From the IMG/VR virus record IMGVR_UViG_3300034105_001195, positions 1-64,000 of that record: a DNA stretch of 64,000 nt; one strand, written 5' to 3'. Of the stretch, positions 41,607 to 49,726 are shown piece after piece. Below the pieces are notes generated by a model that worked only from the letters and a program-made list of their open reading frames with translations, was not told the DNA's origin and did no database searches. Both the position numbers and the translations under genes were made by a program. The first letter of the stretch is position 1, and each line of letters starts with the position of its first letter. The stretch is from a virus.

Positions 41607-42683
41607 CTAGTAGAAAATATATAAATCGCCAGCTGCAGTGCCAGTTGGTGGCGTTCCAGTTGTGTTATAGAATATTTTATTTGAGTTTGCTGTATTAGTT
41701 CCATTTGAATATGCAGTAGTTGCAAGATTTATATTTGCACCTAATGATACTGGTGAGTTGTTAATTGAGATTGATGAATTGGCAAGCATTGTATTTGTAA
41801 TCGATCCCGCCGAAGGAGTAAATGCTGGACCTTGTGGTCCAGTTGGACCAGCTGGTCCCTGTATTCCTTGAACACCCTGCGCTCCTTGTGAACCAGTAGC
41901 GCCAGTTAAACCTTGTATGCCCTGTGTGCCTTGTTCTCCAGTGTCGCCTTTAGGTCCTTGTATTCCTTGTGGACCTAAATTAGAAACTGTAATAGAACCA
42001 GCCATTGATGAGTGGTATTCGCAAGCATAATAAAGTTGAGGAGCATTAAATGGAACTTCAAATATAATTGTTCCATTATCCCGTGTTCCTGAAGATAGTG
42101 TTACTCCAGTAGAATAAACACTTCCTGCGCTATATGCACCTGAAACTGTTTGAATCCAAAATGGATGTCCGACAGCATTAACATTAATTATATATCTATG
42201 TCCCCGAATAAAAGATAAAGTTGGATTAGCAGAACCATTAATCGTATAAGATCCTGATCCTGAGTTTGTAACTGCTAATGTTATTCCGCCTGAAGGTCCT
42301 GTTGCGCCAGTTAGTCCTTGAATTCCTTGAATACCCTGAATACCTTGTGGGCCTTGCGGTCCTACAATTTGACCAGCAGATGTCCAATCTGAACCGCCCC
42401 ATATATAAAGGTCTCCATCTGCGTCAACAATTCTTGCATCATTTGCACTATTGCCAGTTGCTGGTAGTAGGGCAACGGTTGCTACTGATGCTTTAACATT
42501 AATAGATGTTCCTTGAGGTCCTATGGGGCCTGCAGGGCCTTGTGGGCCTACTTCTCCTTGTGGTCCTTGAGCGCCAGTTGCAATTCTTTGTAGGTTCCAG
42601 GCGATTCCATCCCAAATCCATGTGCTTCCGCCAGCGGTAAATGATTGATTTACTGTTGGGCTATTTGGAAAGTCTATTGCCAT
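41607..42683 (-). CDS. Collagen-like fibre with cupredoxin-like domain
   Basis: A 358-residue protein: N-terminal attachment module [26 protein letters not shown] (shared with two other genes), Gly-X-Y collagen-like repeats at about 37-60, 108-132 and 236-292, and a shared [14 protein letters not shown] segment. Between the collagen arms, residues 133-235 form a cupredoxin-like beta-sandwich with H173 (VGHPFW) and C221-x2-H224-x2-M227 ([12 protein letters not shown]), the same ligand types as a type 1 copper site. Whether it binds metal is unknown. Collagen stretches give trimeric rods; the cupredoxin-like domain would be exposed. Confidence 0.8.
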   Translation of the reverse strand: MAIDFPNSPTVNQSFTAGGSTWIWDGIAWNLQRIATGAQGPQGEVGPQGPAGPIGPQGTSINVKASVATVALLPATGNSANDARIVDADGDLYIWGGSDWTSAGQIVGPQGPQGIQGIQGIQGLTGATGPSGGITLAVTNSGSGSYTINGSANPTLSFIRGHRYIINVNAVGHPFWIQTVSGAYSAGSVYSTGVTLSSGTRDNGTIIFEVPFNAPQLYYACEYHSSMAGSITVSNLGPQGIQGPKGDTGEQGTQGIQGLTGATGSQGAQGVQGIQGPAGPTGPQGPAFTPSAGSITNTMLANSSISINNSPVSLGANINLATTAYSNGTNTANSNKIFYNTTGTPPTGTAAGDLYIFY

Positions 42684-42685
42684 TG

Positions 42686-42940
42686 TTATGCCCCTATCCC
42701 TGCTATTGCTCTTGCTTCATCTTCAGTTAATCCTAATGCCTCAAGCTTTGCAATAGCCGATACAACTAATTGATTTTTTTCATTTTTAATTTGATCTACC
42801 GTTTCAAATGCTGCTAAAAATTCTTGTTTAGTAAACCCAGGTGTTTCATCTTTCCATATAATATCTTCATATGTTGTTCCAGAGCTATAAAATTCTTTAT
42901 CTGAAGATAAGTAATGTAATACTTCATAATAAGTTGCCAT
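42686..42940 (-). CDS. Small protein between collagen-like fibre genes (84 aa)
   Basis: An 84-residue protein starting [21 protein letters not shown]; the start is placed at the TAATG overlap with the previous stop. A C-terminal helical hairpin VDQIKNEKNQLVVSAIAKLEALGLTEDEARAIAG resembles short phage proteins encoded next to fibres (possible fibre-assembly or capping factors). No named family. Confidence 0.6.
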   Translation of the reverse strand: MATYYEVLHYLSSDKEFYSSGTTYEDIIWKDETPGFTKQEFLAAFETVDQIKNEKNQLVVSAIAKLEALGLTEDEARAIAGIGA

Positions 42941-43653
42941 TATGGTGTTACCTCCATCAATAACATTGTGCTTTCTCCATTTATCCACTGCATGTATATA
43001 AATCCATTTTGATCAACACCATTTGAATTACTAATTGATCTTTGGGCTTGAGTTTTATAAGTGACTGGCGATGTTGTTGCAGGAGTATCAATAAATACTC
43101 CGCCTACATCTGCAGAGGATGTACCTGTATCTCCTGTCCAAAGAGTGTTACCTCCAAAACTTCCTATTGAAGTTGAACCTCTAAGTACTGGGAACAATAA
43201 TCCAAAGTCTCCAGTCCCACTAAGTTTTCTTAACCCATTTTGATTTACAAAAATTACAATTTTATTTGATGCGGAAGTTGGAGTAATTGTAGCACTTAGC
43301 CCAGTATCAACAGCACTTGCGCCTATACTTGCTGTAACTATAATATTTGTTGAACCTCTAACTATTTGAACTACTTTCCCAAGTCCTTGCGCTCCTGTTG
43401 CACCCGTTAGTCCTTGTATGCCCTGAATTCCTTGAGGGCCCGTAGGTCCTGCTATACCCTGAATTCCTTGTGCGCCCGTTGGTCCTGCGGGACCTGTTAA
43501 TCCTTGAATGCCTTGGGGTCCTTGTGGACCTGTAGGTCCTGTTACGCCCGTTCTAACAACGTTCCACCGAGAACCATTCCATGTCCATGAGTTTGTTCCT
43601 ACAGTAAATACTTGATTTAATGTGGGGGAATTTGGAAAATCTATTGCTGCCAT
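42940..43653 (-). CDS. Collagen-like tail fibre
   Basis: A 237-residue fibre. N-terminal module [26 protein letters not shown], nearly 20 Gly-X-Y triplets at about 38-92 ([19 protein letters not shown]...), then a C-terminal globular head (about 93-237) of beta strands ending [17 protein letters not shown] that resembles C1q/TNF-like or tail-fibre tip folds. Trimerisation through the head and collagen rod is likely. The gene precedes an 84-residue partner. Confidence 0.75.
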   Translation of the reverse strand: MAAIDFPNSPTLNQVFTVGTNSWTWNGSRWNVVRTGVTGPTGPQGPQGIQGLTGPAGPTGAQGIQGIAGPTGPQGIQGIQGLTGATGAQGLGKVVQIVRGSTNIIVTASIGASAVDTGLSATITPTSASNKIVIFVNQNGLRKLSGTGDFGLLFPVLRGSTSIGSFGGNTLWTGDTGTSSADVGGVFIDTPATTSPVTYKTQAQRSISNSNGVDQNGFIYMQWINGESTMLLMEVTP

Positions 43654-43655
43654 TG

Positions 43656-43787
43656 TTATTCCCCTATCTCTGTAACTACTCTAGCGTTGCATCTTGCTTC
43701 CGCTTCATTAATAGAATCAATTTCTTCTTGAGTTAAATCTCTTTCAACTAGTTGCTGTAACACAACATCGTATTCTGTTATTTTCAT
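43656..43787 (-). CDS. Small acidic protein (43 aa)
   Basis: The gap between two collagen-like genes contains an ATG at 43787 reading 43 residues: [20 protein letters not shown]...[14 protein letters not shown]. It is acidic and helical and resembles the C-terminal part of the 84-residue protein encoded after the next fibre (both end with a LTxEE/LTEDEA helix). The junctions are tight on both sides, which supports it being real. Confidence 0.55.
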   Translation of the reverse strand: MKITEYDVVLQQLVERDLTQEEIDSINEAEARCNARVVTEIGE

Positions 43788-43788
43788 T

Positions 43789-45603
43789 TTATGATAGCCC
43801 CCATAGAGTCCAAGTTCCACCTGTCCAAGTTTCATTTACTACTTGAAAGTTTACTGAATTAATAGCTGAGGCTCCTGTATATGTACCAGCGCCTCTTACT
43901 GTAATCATTGTTTGAGTTGTTCCATACAAACTGCTTTGTCCTAATCCGCTAGAAATCAATTCCCAATGCTTTGTTCCAGTACTATTTGCATTTCTAATAT
44001 GGAATTTTCCAGAGTTGTATCTGAAAGTTGTTATAGGCTCTGGCGGATTTAGATATACTGAAGCACCAGCACTTCCTCCAAATACCCAATCTCCTCCGCC
44101 TGTATAATTATTATTGTCTCCGTTAACCTTAACAATCAACGAGTTTCCGAGAACTCCGTTGTTTGAAGTACATGTAAGTCCAGTCCACTCAAGAATTAAC
44201 TCTTTATATGCTCCCGCTAATCCTGTAAATGATGAAAAGAATCCTGAGCTTGATGTATAAGGAGTTCCAATTAAGCTCCAAGTTCCACCGCTTGCGCCTG
44301 CTGGACCTGCTGGACCTGCTGGTCCTTGTGGGCCTGCTTGAGAATTTCCAAATTCAATCCATGATGAGTCATAATAAATATATGTAAGTCCATCATCTGA
44401 GTTATACCAAGCTTGTCCTTCTACTGGATTTGCAGGAGGTGTTGTTGCTACTACTGAGAATGTTGCTTTTGATCCCGCCTCACCTTGTGGGCCTTGCGGG
44501 CCTTGTGGGCCCTGTGGACCAACGATCTGACCTGCAGAAGACCAAGATGAGCCATTCCAAATATAAAGGTCTCCATCTGCATCAACAATTCTTGCATCGT
44601 TTACAGTATTTCCTGTTGAAGGCAATGCTGCTACAGTTAAAGAAGATGCTTTAAGATTTATAGATACGCCTTGTGGTCCTTGAATTCCTTGTGGGCCTTG
44701 TGCACCTGTTGCGCCTGCGGGACCAGATAAAGATGATCCTGTTTCTACCCAATATGAATCATAGTATGTATAACTTCTGCCGTTATCTGAATTAAACCAC
44801 GCCTGTCCATTTACTGGACTTGCTGGTGGTGTTGAAGATGTAATAGAAAATGTTGCTTTAGATCCTTCTGGTCCCGTCGGTCCAGTTAAACCTTGCGGTC
44901 CCTGTGGACCTTGCGGTCCAGTTGCGCCTGTGATTCCTTGTGGACCCGTTGATCCTTGTGGACCCTGTGGGCCCTGTGCGCCTGTTTCACCAGTTAGTCC
45001 TTGTATGCCCTGTGGACCTTGCGGTCCTGTTGCACCTGTTGGTCCTGTTGCACCTGTTGGTCCTTGAATTGTTCCAACATTAATCCAGTTGCTACTTACC
45101 AAATCCCAAACATATAGGTTACCTGAGATTAAATATCCATCTCCAGCACTCCCAGTTGGTTGTGCTGCTTGTAATGCTGCAAGTGATGCATAAGAACCAA
45201 GTATCTGTACTCCAGTTCCAGTGTCACCTTTGTCGCCTTTAATTCCTTGAATACCTTGTGGGCCTTGTGCACCTGTTGCGCCAGTTGCGCCAGTTAAACC
45301 TGTTAATCCTTGTGGACCTTGAGGTCCTGTTGCGCCAGTAGATCCTGTTGGTCCTGCAACAGTACTTGCTGCACCTGTTTCACCTTGTGGTCCTTGCGGA
45401 CCTTGTGGTCCTGTTGCACCTGTAGGACCTTGTGGTCCTGTTGCACCTGTAGGGCCTTGTGCACCTGTTGCGCCAGTTGGGCCTGGATTGTTTGTTAAAT
45501 AATTATCTATATCTGTAGCTAAATAGCCAAGATCTCTTGGGACATCGGGCGACATGTCTAATGTCGGATATCTAAATGTTTTAGGCGTTGTATTTCCTGG
45601 CAT
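43789..45603 (-). CDS. Long collagen-like tail fibre with repeated internal modules
   Basis: A 604-residue protein. N-terminal cap [32 protein letters not shown], then alternating Gly-X-Y blocks (at about 40-130, 180-260, 297-315, 370-395, 425-442) and small globular modules: a [13 protein letters not shown] module, two copies of (S/N)PV(N/E)GQAW(F/Y)NSD(N/D)G, and a [14 protein letters not shown] segment shared with the cupredoxin-containing fibre. The C-terminal head is a beta-sandwich (about 443-604). The gene has no SD; a TGG-TATAAT box sits six bases from the ATG, suggesting a leaderless message. Confidence 0.8.
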   Translation of the reverse strand: MPGNTTPKTFRYPTLDMSPDVPRDLGYLATDIDNYLTNNPGPTGATGAQGPTGATGPQGPTGATGPQGPQGPQGETGAASTVAGPTGSTGATGPQGPQGLTGLTGATGATGAQGPQGIQGIKGDKGDTGTGVQILGSYASLAALQAAQPTGSAGDGYLISGNLYVWDLVSSNWINVGTIQGPTGATGPTGATGPQGPQGIQGLTGETGAQGPQGPQGSTGPQGITGATGPQGPQGPQGLTGPTGPEGSKATFSITSSTPPASPVNGQAWFNSDNGRSYTYYDSYWVETGSSLSGPAGATGAQGPQGIQGPQGVSINLKASSLTVAALPSTGNTVNDARIVDADGDLYIWNGSSWSSAGQIVGPQGPQGPQGPQGEAGSKATFSVVATTPPANPVEGQAWYNSDDGLTYIYYDSSWIEFGNSQAGPQGPAGPAGPAGASGGTWSLIGTPYTSSSGFFSSFTGLAGAYKELILEWTGLTCTSNNGVLGNSLIVKVNGDNNNYTGGGDWVFGGSAGASVYLNPPEPITTFRYNSGKFHIRNANSTGTKHWELISSGLGQSSLYGTTQTMITVRGAGTYTGASAINSVNFQVVNETWTGGTWTLWGLS

Positions 45604-45609
45604 TTTTAA

Positions 45610-45618
45610 ATTATACCA
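45610..45618 (-). promoter_or_regulatory. Extended -10 placed for leaderless start
   Basis: TGG-TATAAT, then TTAAAA, then the ATG of the long collagen-like fibre: the predicted start nucleotide is the A of the ATG. No -35 match. No SD sequence is present. Confidence 0.5.
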
Positions 45619-45662
45619 TTCTCAGGGTTATAAGCCTTTTAAAAGCTTACTATTTGAGCCTT

Positions 45663-45920
45663 TCATTGTCTATCTGGTTTTACATCCCAAGTAGCGTAAT
45701 GTTCTTTCCAGTTATCCGTCCCATAAAAGTCCATCTGAGATGAAATGAAATCATCGCCTTCTGGTAGTCTTTTTTGTGTGCGTGTTCCAGAAATCCCATA
45801 CCATCTAACGAGGGGGGAACTACAAGTATCACAGGTATAACCTGGATCTTCTTCTTTAATACTTCTAAAATGAGTATACTGAACTTTACACTCTTGGCAT
45901 TCATATTGATATGATGGCAT
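45663..45920 (-). CDS. FmdB-type zinc-ribbon protein (85 aa)
   Basis: An 85-residue protein with the FmdB-like opening MPSYQYECQECKVQYTHFRSI and a second pair C-D-T-C (residues 30-33), i.e. a four-Cys zinc ribbon, then a C-terminal tail (KRLPEGDDFISSQMDFYGTDNWKEHYATWD). FmdB-family proteins are small regulators or chaperones. A promoter with extended -10 and a palindrome lie upstream, so the gene may be separately controlled among the fibre genes. Confidence 0.75.
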   Translation of the reverse strand: MPSYQYECQECKVQYTHFRSIKEEDPGYTCDTCSSPLVRWYGISGTRTQKRLPEGDDFISSQMDFYGTDNWKEHYATWDVKPDRQ

Positions 45921-45945
45921 GTTAACTCTTTTCTATGATGCCTTA

Positions 45946-45975
45946 ATTATAGCAAATTGTGCTAGTAATTACTAG
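45946..45975 (-). promoter_or_regulatory. Extended -10 promoter with palindromic operator
   Basis: TGC-TATAAT is 26 bases before the FmdB-type gene's ATG; just upstream, CTAGTAATTACTAG is a perfect 14-bp palindrome (45962-45975) in the -35 region. A regulator could replace or block the missing -35. Candidate only. Confidence 0.45.
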
Positions 45976-47531
45976 AAGGTAATTGTTCCTGATCCCGCCG
46001 TAAACCGATAAACTCTATATCCTGAACGAGTTGGTTGATTATAAGTTAACGTTCCAGGAATTGTTGTAATGGCTGGGTATGTGTCTGGGTAAGCAATAAC
46101 TACTACACCAGATCCGCCTGAGCCTCCATTGCCACCGCCACCTGCACCGCTATTTCCTCCTGCGCCTCCGCCGCCGCCAGTGTTTGCTGTTCCTGGTGTA
46201 CCATTGGAAATTCCATTAGCTCCTGCGCCTCCGCCGCCAGAACCACCAGCGCCACTTGCTCCACCATAATTATTTTGTCCTGGTCCTCCTCCTCCAGCAT
46301 AAGTTAAAGATGAGCCCGTAATTGAATAGGATAAACCTGCGCCGCCTGCGCCGCCATTAGATCCACCTACTGCGCCAGCCCCTCCGCCTCCGCCGCCTGC
46401 ATATGGATTACCTTGGCCAGATCCTCCGCTATTACCTTGTCCTGAAGTTCCTGCTCCGCCGACACCTGGTAAAGGGCTACCGCCGCCTGCGCCGCCTCCG
46501 CCTGAACCACCAGATCCTCCTGCGGTTCCATCTTGACATTTTCCTGCTCCGCCACCAACGCTTATTAAGTTATCAAAAACTGAATTACTTCCATTTGAAC
46601 CATTTCTTAAAGGATTACTTGATCCACCATTACTTGCTCCAAGGCCACCGTTGCCACCATTACCAACTGTTACTAAGAATGACAAAGAACCAGCAACGCT
46701 TTTAGTTCCGTATAATAATCCTCCTGCACCGCCACCTCCTGAAGAACCGTCCCCTACTACTGCTCCTGCTGCACCGCCACCTCCAGCTACAACCAAGTAT
46801 TCAACTGTTGGGGTGATTGCTCTTGATATTATATTAAATGATCTTGGTATTATGTTAAGTCCATCTGATGCATTAACAGTAAACGAATACGTTGTATCAG
46901 TTGTTATTTCTGGCAGTGTTCCTGAAATTACTCCTGTTGAAGAATTTAAAGAAACGCCAGAAGGAAGTGTTGATCCACTTGCTAATGCATATGTTATAGT
47001 ATTAGAATCTGAGTCCGTTGCCGATAAAGCAGACAAGGTAATACTTACTTGCTCATTAAACGTACCTAAAGATCCGCTTGCTGTAACCCAGACTGGATTA
47101 GCATTTACATACAAAGCATCTGGAATTAATCCAAATAGATTTGAAGGGTTTGTAACCTTTATATCATAAGGCTCATACGCATTAGACAGGCCTGTAAATG
47201 TAGCAGTTAGTTGAACTAATGAATTAAATGTAGTTGAAGAAGCATTTATTTGTACTCCATTTGTGCCGATTGCGGTTGCATATGCACCGTTGACAAAGTT
47301 TGTTCCATAAATAGTAATTACACCTGAGTCTGTTGCTTCTGAATAATTTCCTGAAATAGAAGAAACTCCAGGAACTTCCTGAACAATATTTTCCCAATTC
47401 CCAGCAGCTGTATATAACTCTAGTCTCTGAGCTTCACCATTTGAGTACAATTGGCCAGTTCCTGGATTAGCAGGACGACCTGCATTATTTCCAAACGGAA
47501 TTCCTGAACCTGATGATTTCTTAATAGCCAT
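45972..47531 (-). CDS. Glycine-rich adhesin with IPT and cadherin-like domains
   Basis: A 519-residue appendage (start at the TAATG overlap). Order: a short GTGQLYSNGEAQRLELYTAAGNWE module; an IPT/TIG domain at about 55-145 (ISGNYSEATDSGVITIYGTNF); a putative Ig/cadherin-like domain 146-240 (TYALASGSTLPSGVSLNSSTGVISG); then a long glycine-rich tip from VEYLVVAGGGGAAG, about 200 residues with many GGGG/GGSGG runs, ending SGVVVIAYP. Such polyglycine tips in T4-like gp38 adhesins fold as packed polyglycine-II helices and bind host receptors through the loops between glycine runs. Confidence 0.75.
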   Translation of the reverse strand: MAIKKSSGSGIPFGNNAGRPANPGTGQLYSNGEAQRLELYTAAGNWENIVQEVPGVSSISGNYSEATDSGVITIYGTNFVNGAYATAIGTNGVQINASSTTFNSLVQLTATFTGLSNAYEPYDIKVTNPSNLFGLIPDALYVNANPVWVTASGSLGTFNEQVSITLSALSATDSDSNTITYALASGSTLPSGVSLNSSTGVISGTLPEITTDTTYSFTVNASDGLNIIPRSFNIISRAITPTVEYLVVAGGGGAAGAVVGDGSSGGGGAGGLLYGTKSVAGSLSFLVTVGNGGNGGLGASNGGSSNPLRNGSNGSNSVFDNLISVGGGAGKCQDGTAGGSGGSGGGGAGGGSPLPGVGGAGTSGQGNSGGSGQGNPYAGGGGGGAGAVGGSNGGAGGAGLSYSITGSSLTYAGGGGPGQNNYGGASGAGGSGGGGAGANGISNGTPGTANTGGGGGAGGNSGAGGGGNGGSGGSGVVVIAYPDTYPAITTIPGTLTYNQPTRSGYRVYRFTAGSGTITF

Positions 47532-47935
47532 TATATGAAACTCCATCCTAGCGTTGTACCTGTATAAATTAATGTAGTTACTGATTGATCTACGTCAATT
47601 ATAGCATCTTCTGTTAAACCATTGATCTTATTTCCATTACGGGATAAGGTAATATTATTTGTTCCCGCCGATCCTGTTGCATCAAATATAATAATTTCTT
47701 GCCCAAGTGTTGGGCTTGCAGGAAGTGTTAATGTTCTTGCTGCTGCTGTATCAACAAAATATCTGCGTCCCGCAACTAATGTTGTGTTTGCAGAAATTGC
47801 AAGATTTACCTCTTGCTTATATGAACCAAGGGCGGAATTAAGAGCTGCAGTATCTACATAGTCTCCAGGTAAAGCAGCTTGTACTCCAACATATTGCCAT
47901 GTTGTTCCATCCCATACTTTAATTACTTTAGCCAT
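47531..47935 (-). CDS. Small beta-structured tail fibre protein (134 aa)
   Basis: A 134-residue protein: short N-terminal VWDGTTWQYVG module, a linker helix, then a beta-roll-like domain (NTTLVAGRRYFVDTAAARTLTLPASPTLGQEIIIFDATGSAGTNNITLSRNGNKINGL...LIYTGTTLGWSF). The same domain closes the 627-residue fibre at 52.3-54.2 kb. It looks like a trimeric fibre tip. TAATG overlap with the adhesin gene suggests the two are made together. Confidence 0.7.
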   Translation of the reverse strand: MAKVIKVWDGTTWQYVGVQAALPGDYVDTAALNSALGSYKQEVNLAISANTTLVAGRRYFVDTAAARTLTLPASPTLGQEIIIFDATGSAGTNNITLSRNGNKINGLTEDAIIDVDQSVTTLIYTGTTLGWSFI

Positions 47936-47937
47936 TA

Positions 47938-49488
47938 TTATGCAGTCTTTGTAACTGTGAAGTTATAGACTCTACCTCCCATTGCAGTTGCGGATGAACC
48001 ATCATATACATTCCATACAAGTCTTACCGTTTGTGGTGATGCTAGTGTAAATGTTCCAGTTTTTGTAATTTGGGTATTTCTAGCATCTGGTGGTCTAACA
48101 GTATTTACTATTAATGATTTAGCTGTTGGAGTTACCGCCCAGAGTGGCATACCGTCATGTGAATCTCCACCACCATCCCAGTATAAGTAATGTGATCCAG
48201 AATAGCTATATGTTCCAGCTGCCAATGGATTTCCATTATTCAAAGTATAGCCAAATCCTGCAGTTCCTCCAGCACCTGCACTCTGATTTCCTCCATAGTA
48301 GTCACCCTGATTTGAGCAAGTCCACTGGAATGATCCTGTTGTTGTTACACTGCTGTCTCCAGAATTTGTCCATTGAGCAGACTCGTTTGTATACCCTGCA
48401 CCACCAGTAACTGTTTGACCAGTGTATGTCGGTGTAACTGAATTAGATGCAGAAGATGGCTGGGAAGTTCCAACTGAGTTTGTTGCAGTAACCGTAAATG
48501 TGTAAGACGTTCCAGCTGAAAGACCAGAAACAGTTATGCTTCCAGAGCCAGATTGACTAAGTGTTCCAGTTAAACCTCCTGGAGATGATGTCGCAGTATA
48601 AGATGTAATTGTTTGTCCACCATTACTTGAAGGAGCAGTAAATGGGACTGTTGTGGTATTTCCAGATATAGTTACTGTTCCAATTGTTGGTGCTGTAGGT
48701 ACTGAGAATATATTAACCACAGTATTAAAAGATCTAGTTGAGGTATTTACTCCATCTGAAGCGGTGATATCAAAAGAGTATGTCGTTGACGATGCTACAT
48801 CTGGAGATGTTCCAGTAAGAGCTCCAGTTGAAGAATTAAGACTCATCCAAGATGGCAAGTTAGTAGAAGAATATACGATAGATGTTCCGTCTGGATCTGT
48901 AGCAGAAATTGATGTATTCAATGAAGACTGTTCATATATTGTAGCAATTGTTCCAGCTGCTGTATTCCATGTTGGCGTTCCACCAGAATCTAAAGAATTT
49001 TCTAATATAGCAAACTGATTATCGCTATTAATTAGCTTAACGTCATAAGGTTCATAGGCCACTGGCAAATTTGGTGTTGTTGCAGTTGCAGTTGTGGCAC
49101 CTACAAATGTTGCTAGCGGAGAATTATATGCTACAGAATTTGTTCCTATAAACTGAACTGCAAGTCCTGATTTATAATTGGATCCAGTAATTGTAATAAC
49201 AGTCCCTGTTGTAGCTGCAGTTAGTGGAGATATGCTAGCAATTTGTGGTGCAGGATCTTGTGATACCTTTTCCCATCCTGTAAATCTATAAGCAATTAGT
49301 GCATTTAATGTTGTGTCAAAGTATAAGTCGCCTATTGATGGTGATGCAGGTCTATTTTCTGTTGTCCCACGACCAACGTGACCATTTGATGCGGTTGCAT
49401 GTCCAGAAATTGCAGCGGTAACCTCAGCATCAGTAGCAATAGCTGTGTTTGCTGATAGTATATTTGCTATATCTCTAGATTTAGACAT
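47938..49488 (-). CDS. Multi-domain Ig/FN3/IPT tail appendage protein
   Basis: A 516-residue protein: N-terminal ASPSIGDLYFDTTLNALIAYRFTGW module, an IPT/TIG domain (about 85-170), a cadherin-like Ig domain (175-265; LPSWMSLNSSTGALTG), an FN3 domain (270-360; ITVSGLSAGTSYTFTVTATN), and a C-terminal beta-domain with several Trp and Gly (SGSHYLYWDGGGDSHDGMPLWAV) that could be a carbohydrate-binding tip. The IPT and Ig parts are paralogous to those of the glycine-rich adhesin downstream. Confidence 0.75.
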   Translation of the reverse strand: MSKSRDIANILSANTAIATDAEVTAAISGHATASNGHVGRGTTENRPASPSIGDLYFDTTLNALIAYRFTGWEKVSQDPAPQIASISPLTAATTGTVITITGSNYKSGLAVQFIGTNSVAYNSPLATFVGATTATATTPNLPVAYEPYDVKLINSDNQFAILENSLDSGGTPTWNTAAGTIATIYEQSSLNTSISATDPDGTSIVYSSTNLPSWMSLNSSTGALTGTSPDVASSTTYSFDITASDGVNTSTRSFNTVVNIFSVPTAPTIGTVTISGNTTTVPFTAPSSNGGQTITSYTATSSPGGLTGTLSQSGSGSITVSGLSAGTSYTFTVTATNSVGTSQPSSASNSVTPTYTGQTVTGGAGYTNESAQWTNSGDSSVTTTGSFQWTCSNQGDYYGGNQSAGAGGTAGFGYTLNNGNPLAAGTYSYSGSHYLYWDGGGDSHDGMPLWAVTPTAKSLIVNTVRPPDARNTQITKTGTFTLASPQTVRLVWNVYDGSSATAMGGRVYNFTVTKTA

Positions 49489-49726
49489 TATCTATTGGCT
49501 TCTCCAAATTAAAATACTCATATGCTTGATCTTCTGAATCAAACCAGCGCCATCCATCAACTGGATATTCATAGGTATCCTTTTCGTCTCTGTATAGGGC
49601 ATAGTCTTGGTTTAATACATAGAGTCTACCACAGACTACCATGTTTTCATTTTCTACTCTGTAGAACCCGTCGGTTTTTTCGTGGTATCCCTCTTCAGGA
49701 ATAACTTCATTATGTCTATATATCAT
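49481..49726 (-). CDS. Hypothetical protein (81 aa)
   Basis: An 81-residue protein starting MIYRHNEVIPEEGYHEKTDGFY; the start is placed at an ATGA overlap with the DUF285-repeat gene. Strand-rich, acidic, with a tail YEYPVDGWRWFDSEDQAYEYF resembling short phage proteins that accompany fibres. Not recognised. Confidence 0.6.
   Translation of the reverse strand: MIYRHNEVIPEEGYHEKTDGFYRVENENMVVCGRLYVLNQDYALYRDEKDTYEYPVDGWRWFDSEDQAYEYFNLEKPIDNV

Noticed and set aside
45625-45655. Hairpin TAAGCC-TTTTAAAA-GCTTA as a terminator
   Set aside because: The stem has a bulge and no T tract follows on the minus strand.
46403-47169. Plus-strand frames rich in His/Leu or Pro opposite the glycine-rich adhesin
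   Set aside because: GGN codons on the minus strand read as Pro/Leu/His-rich frames on the plus strand; no start signals.
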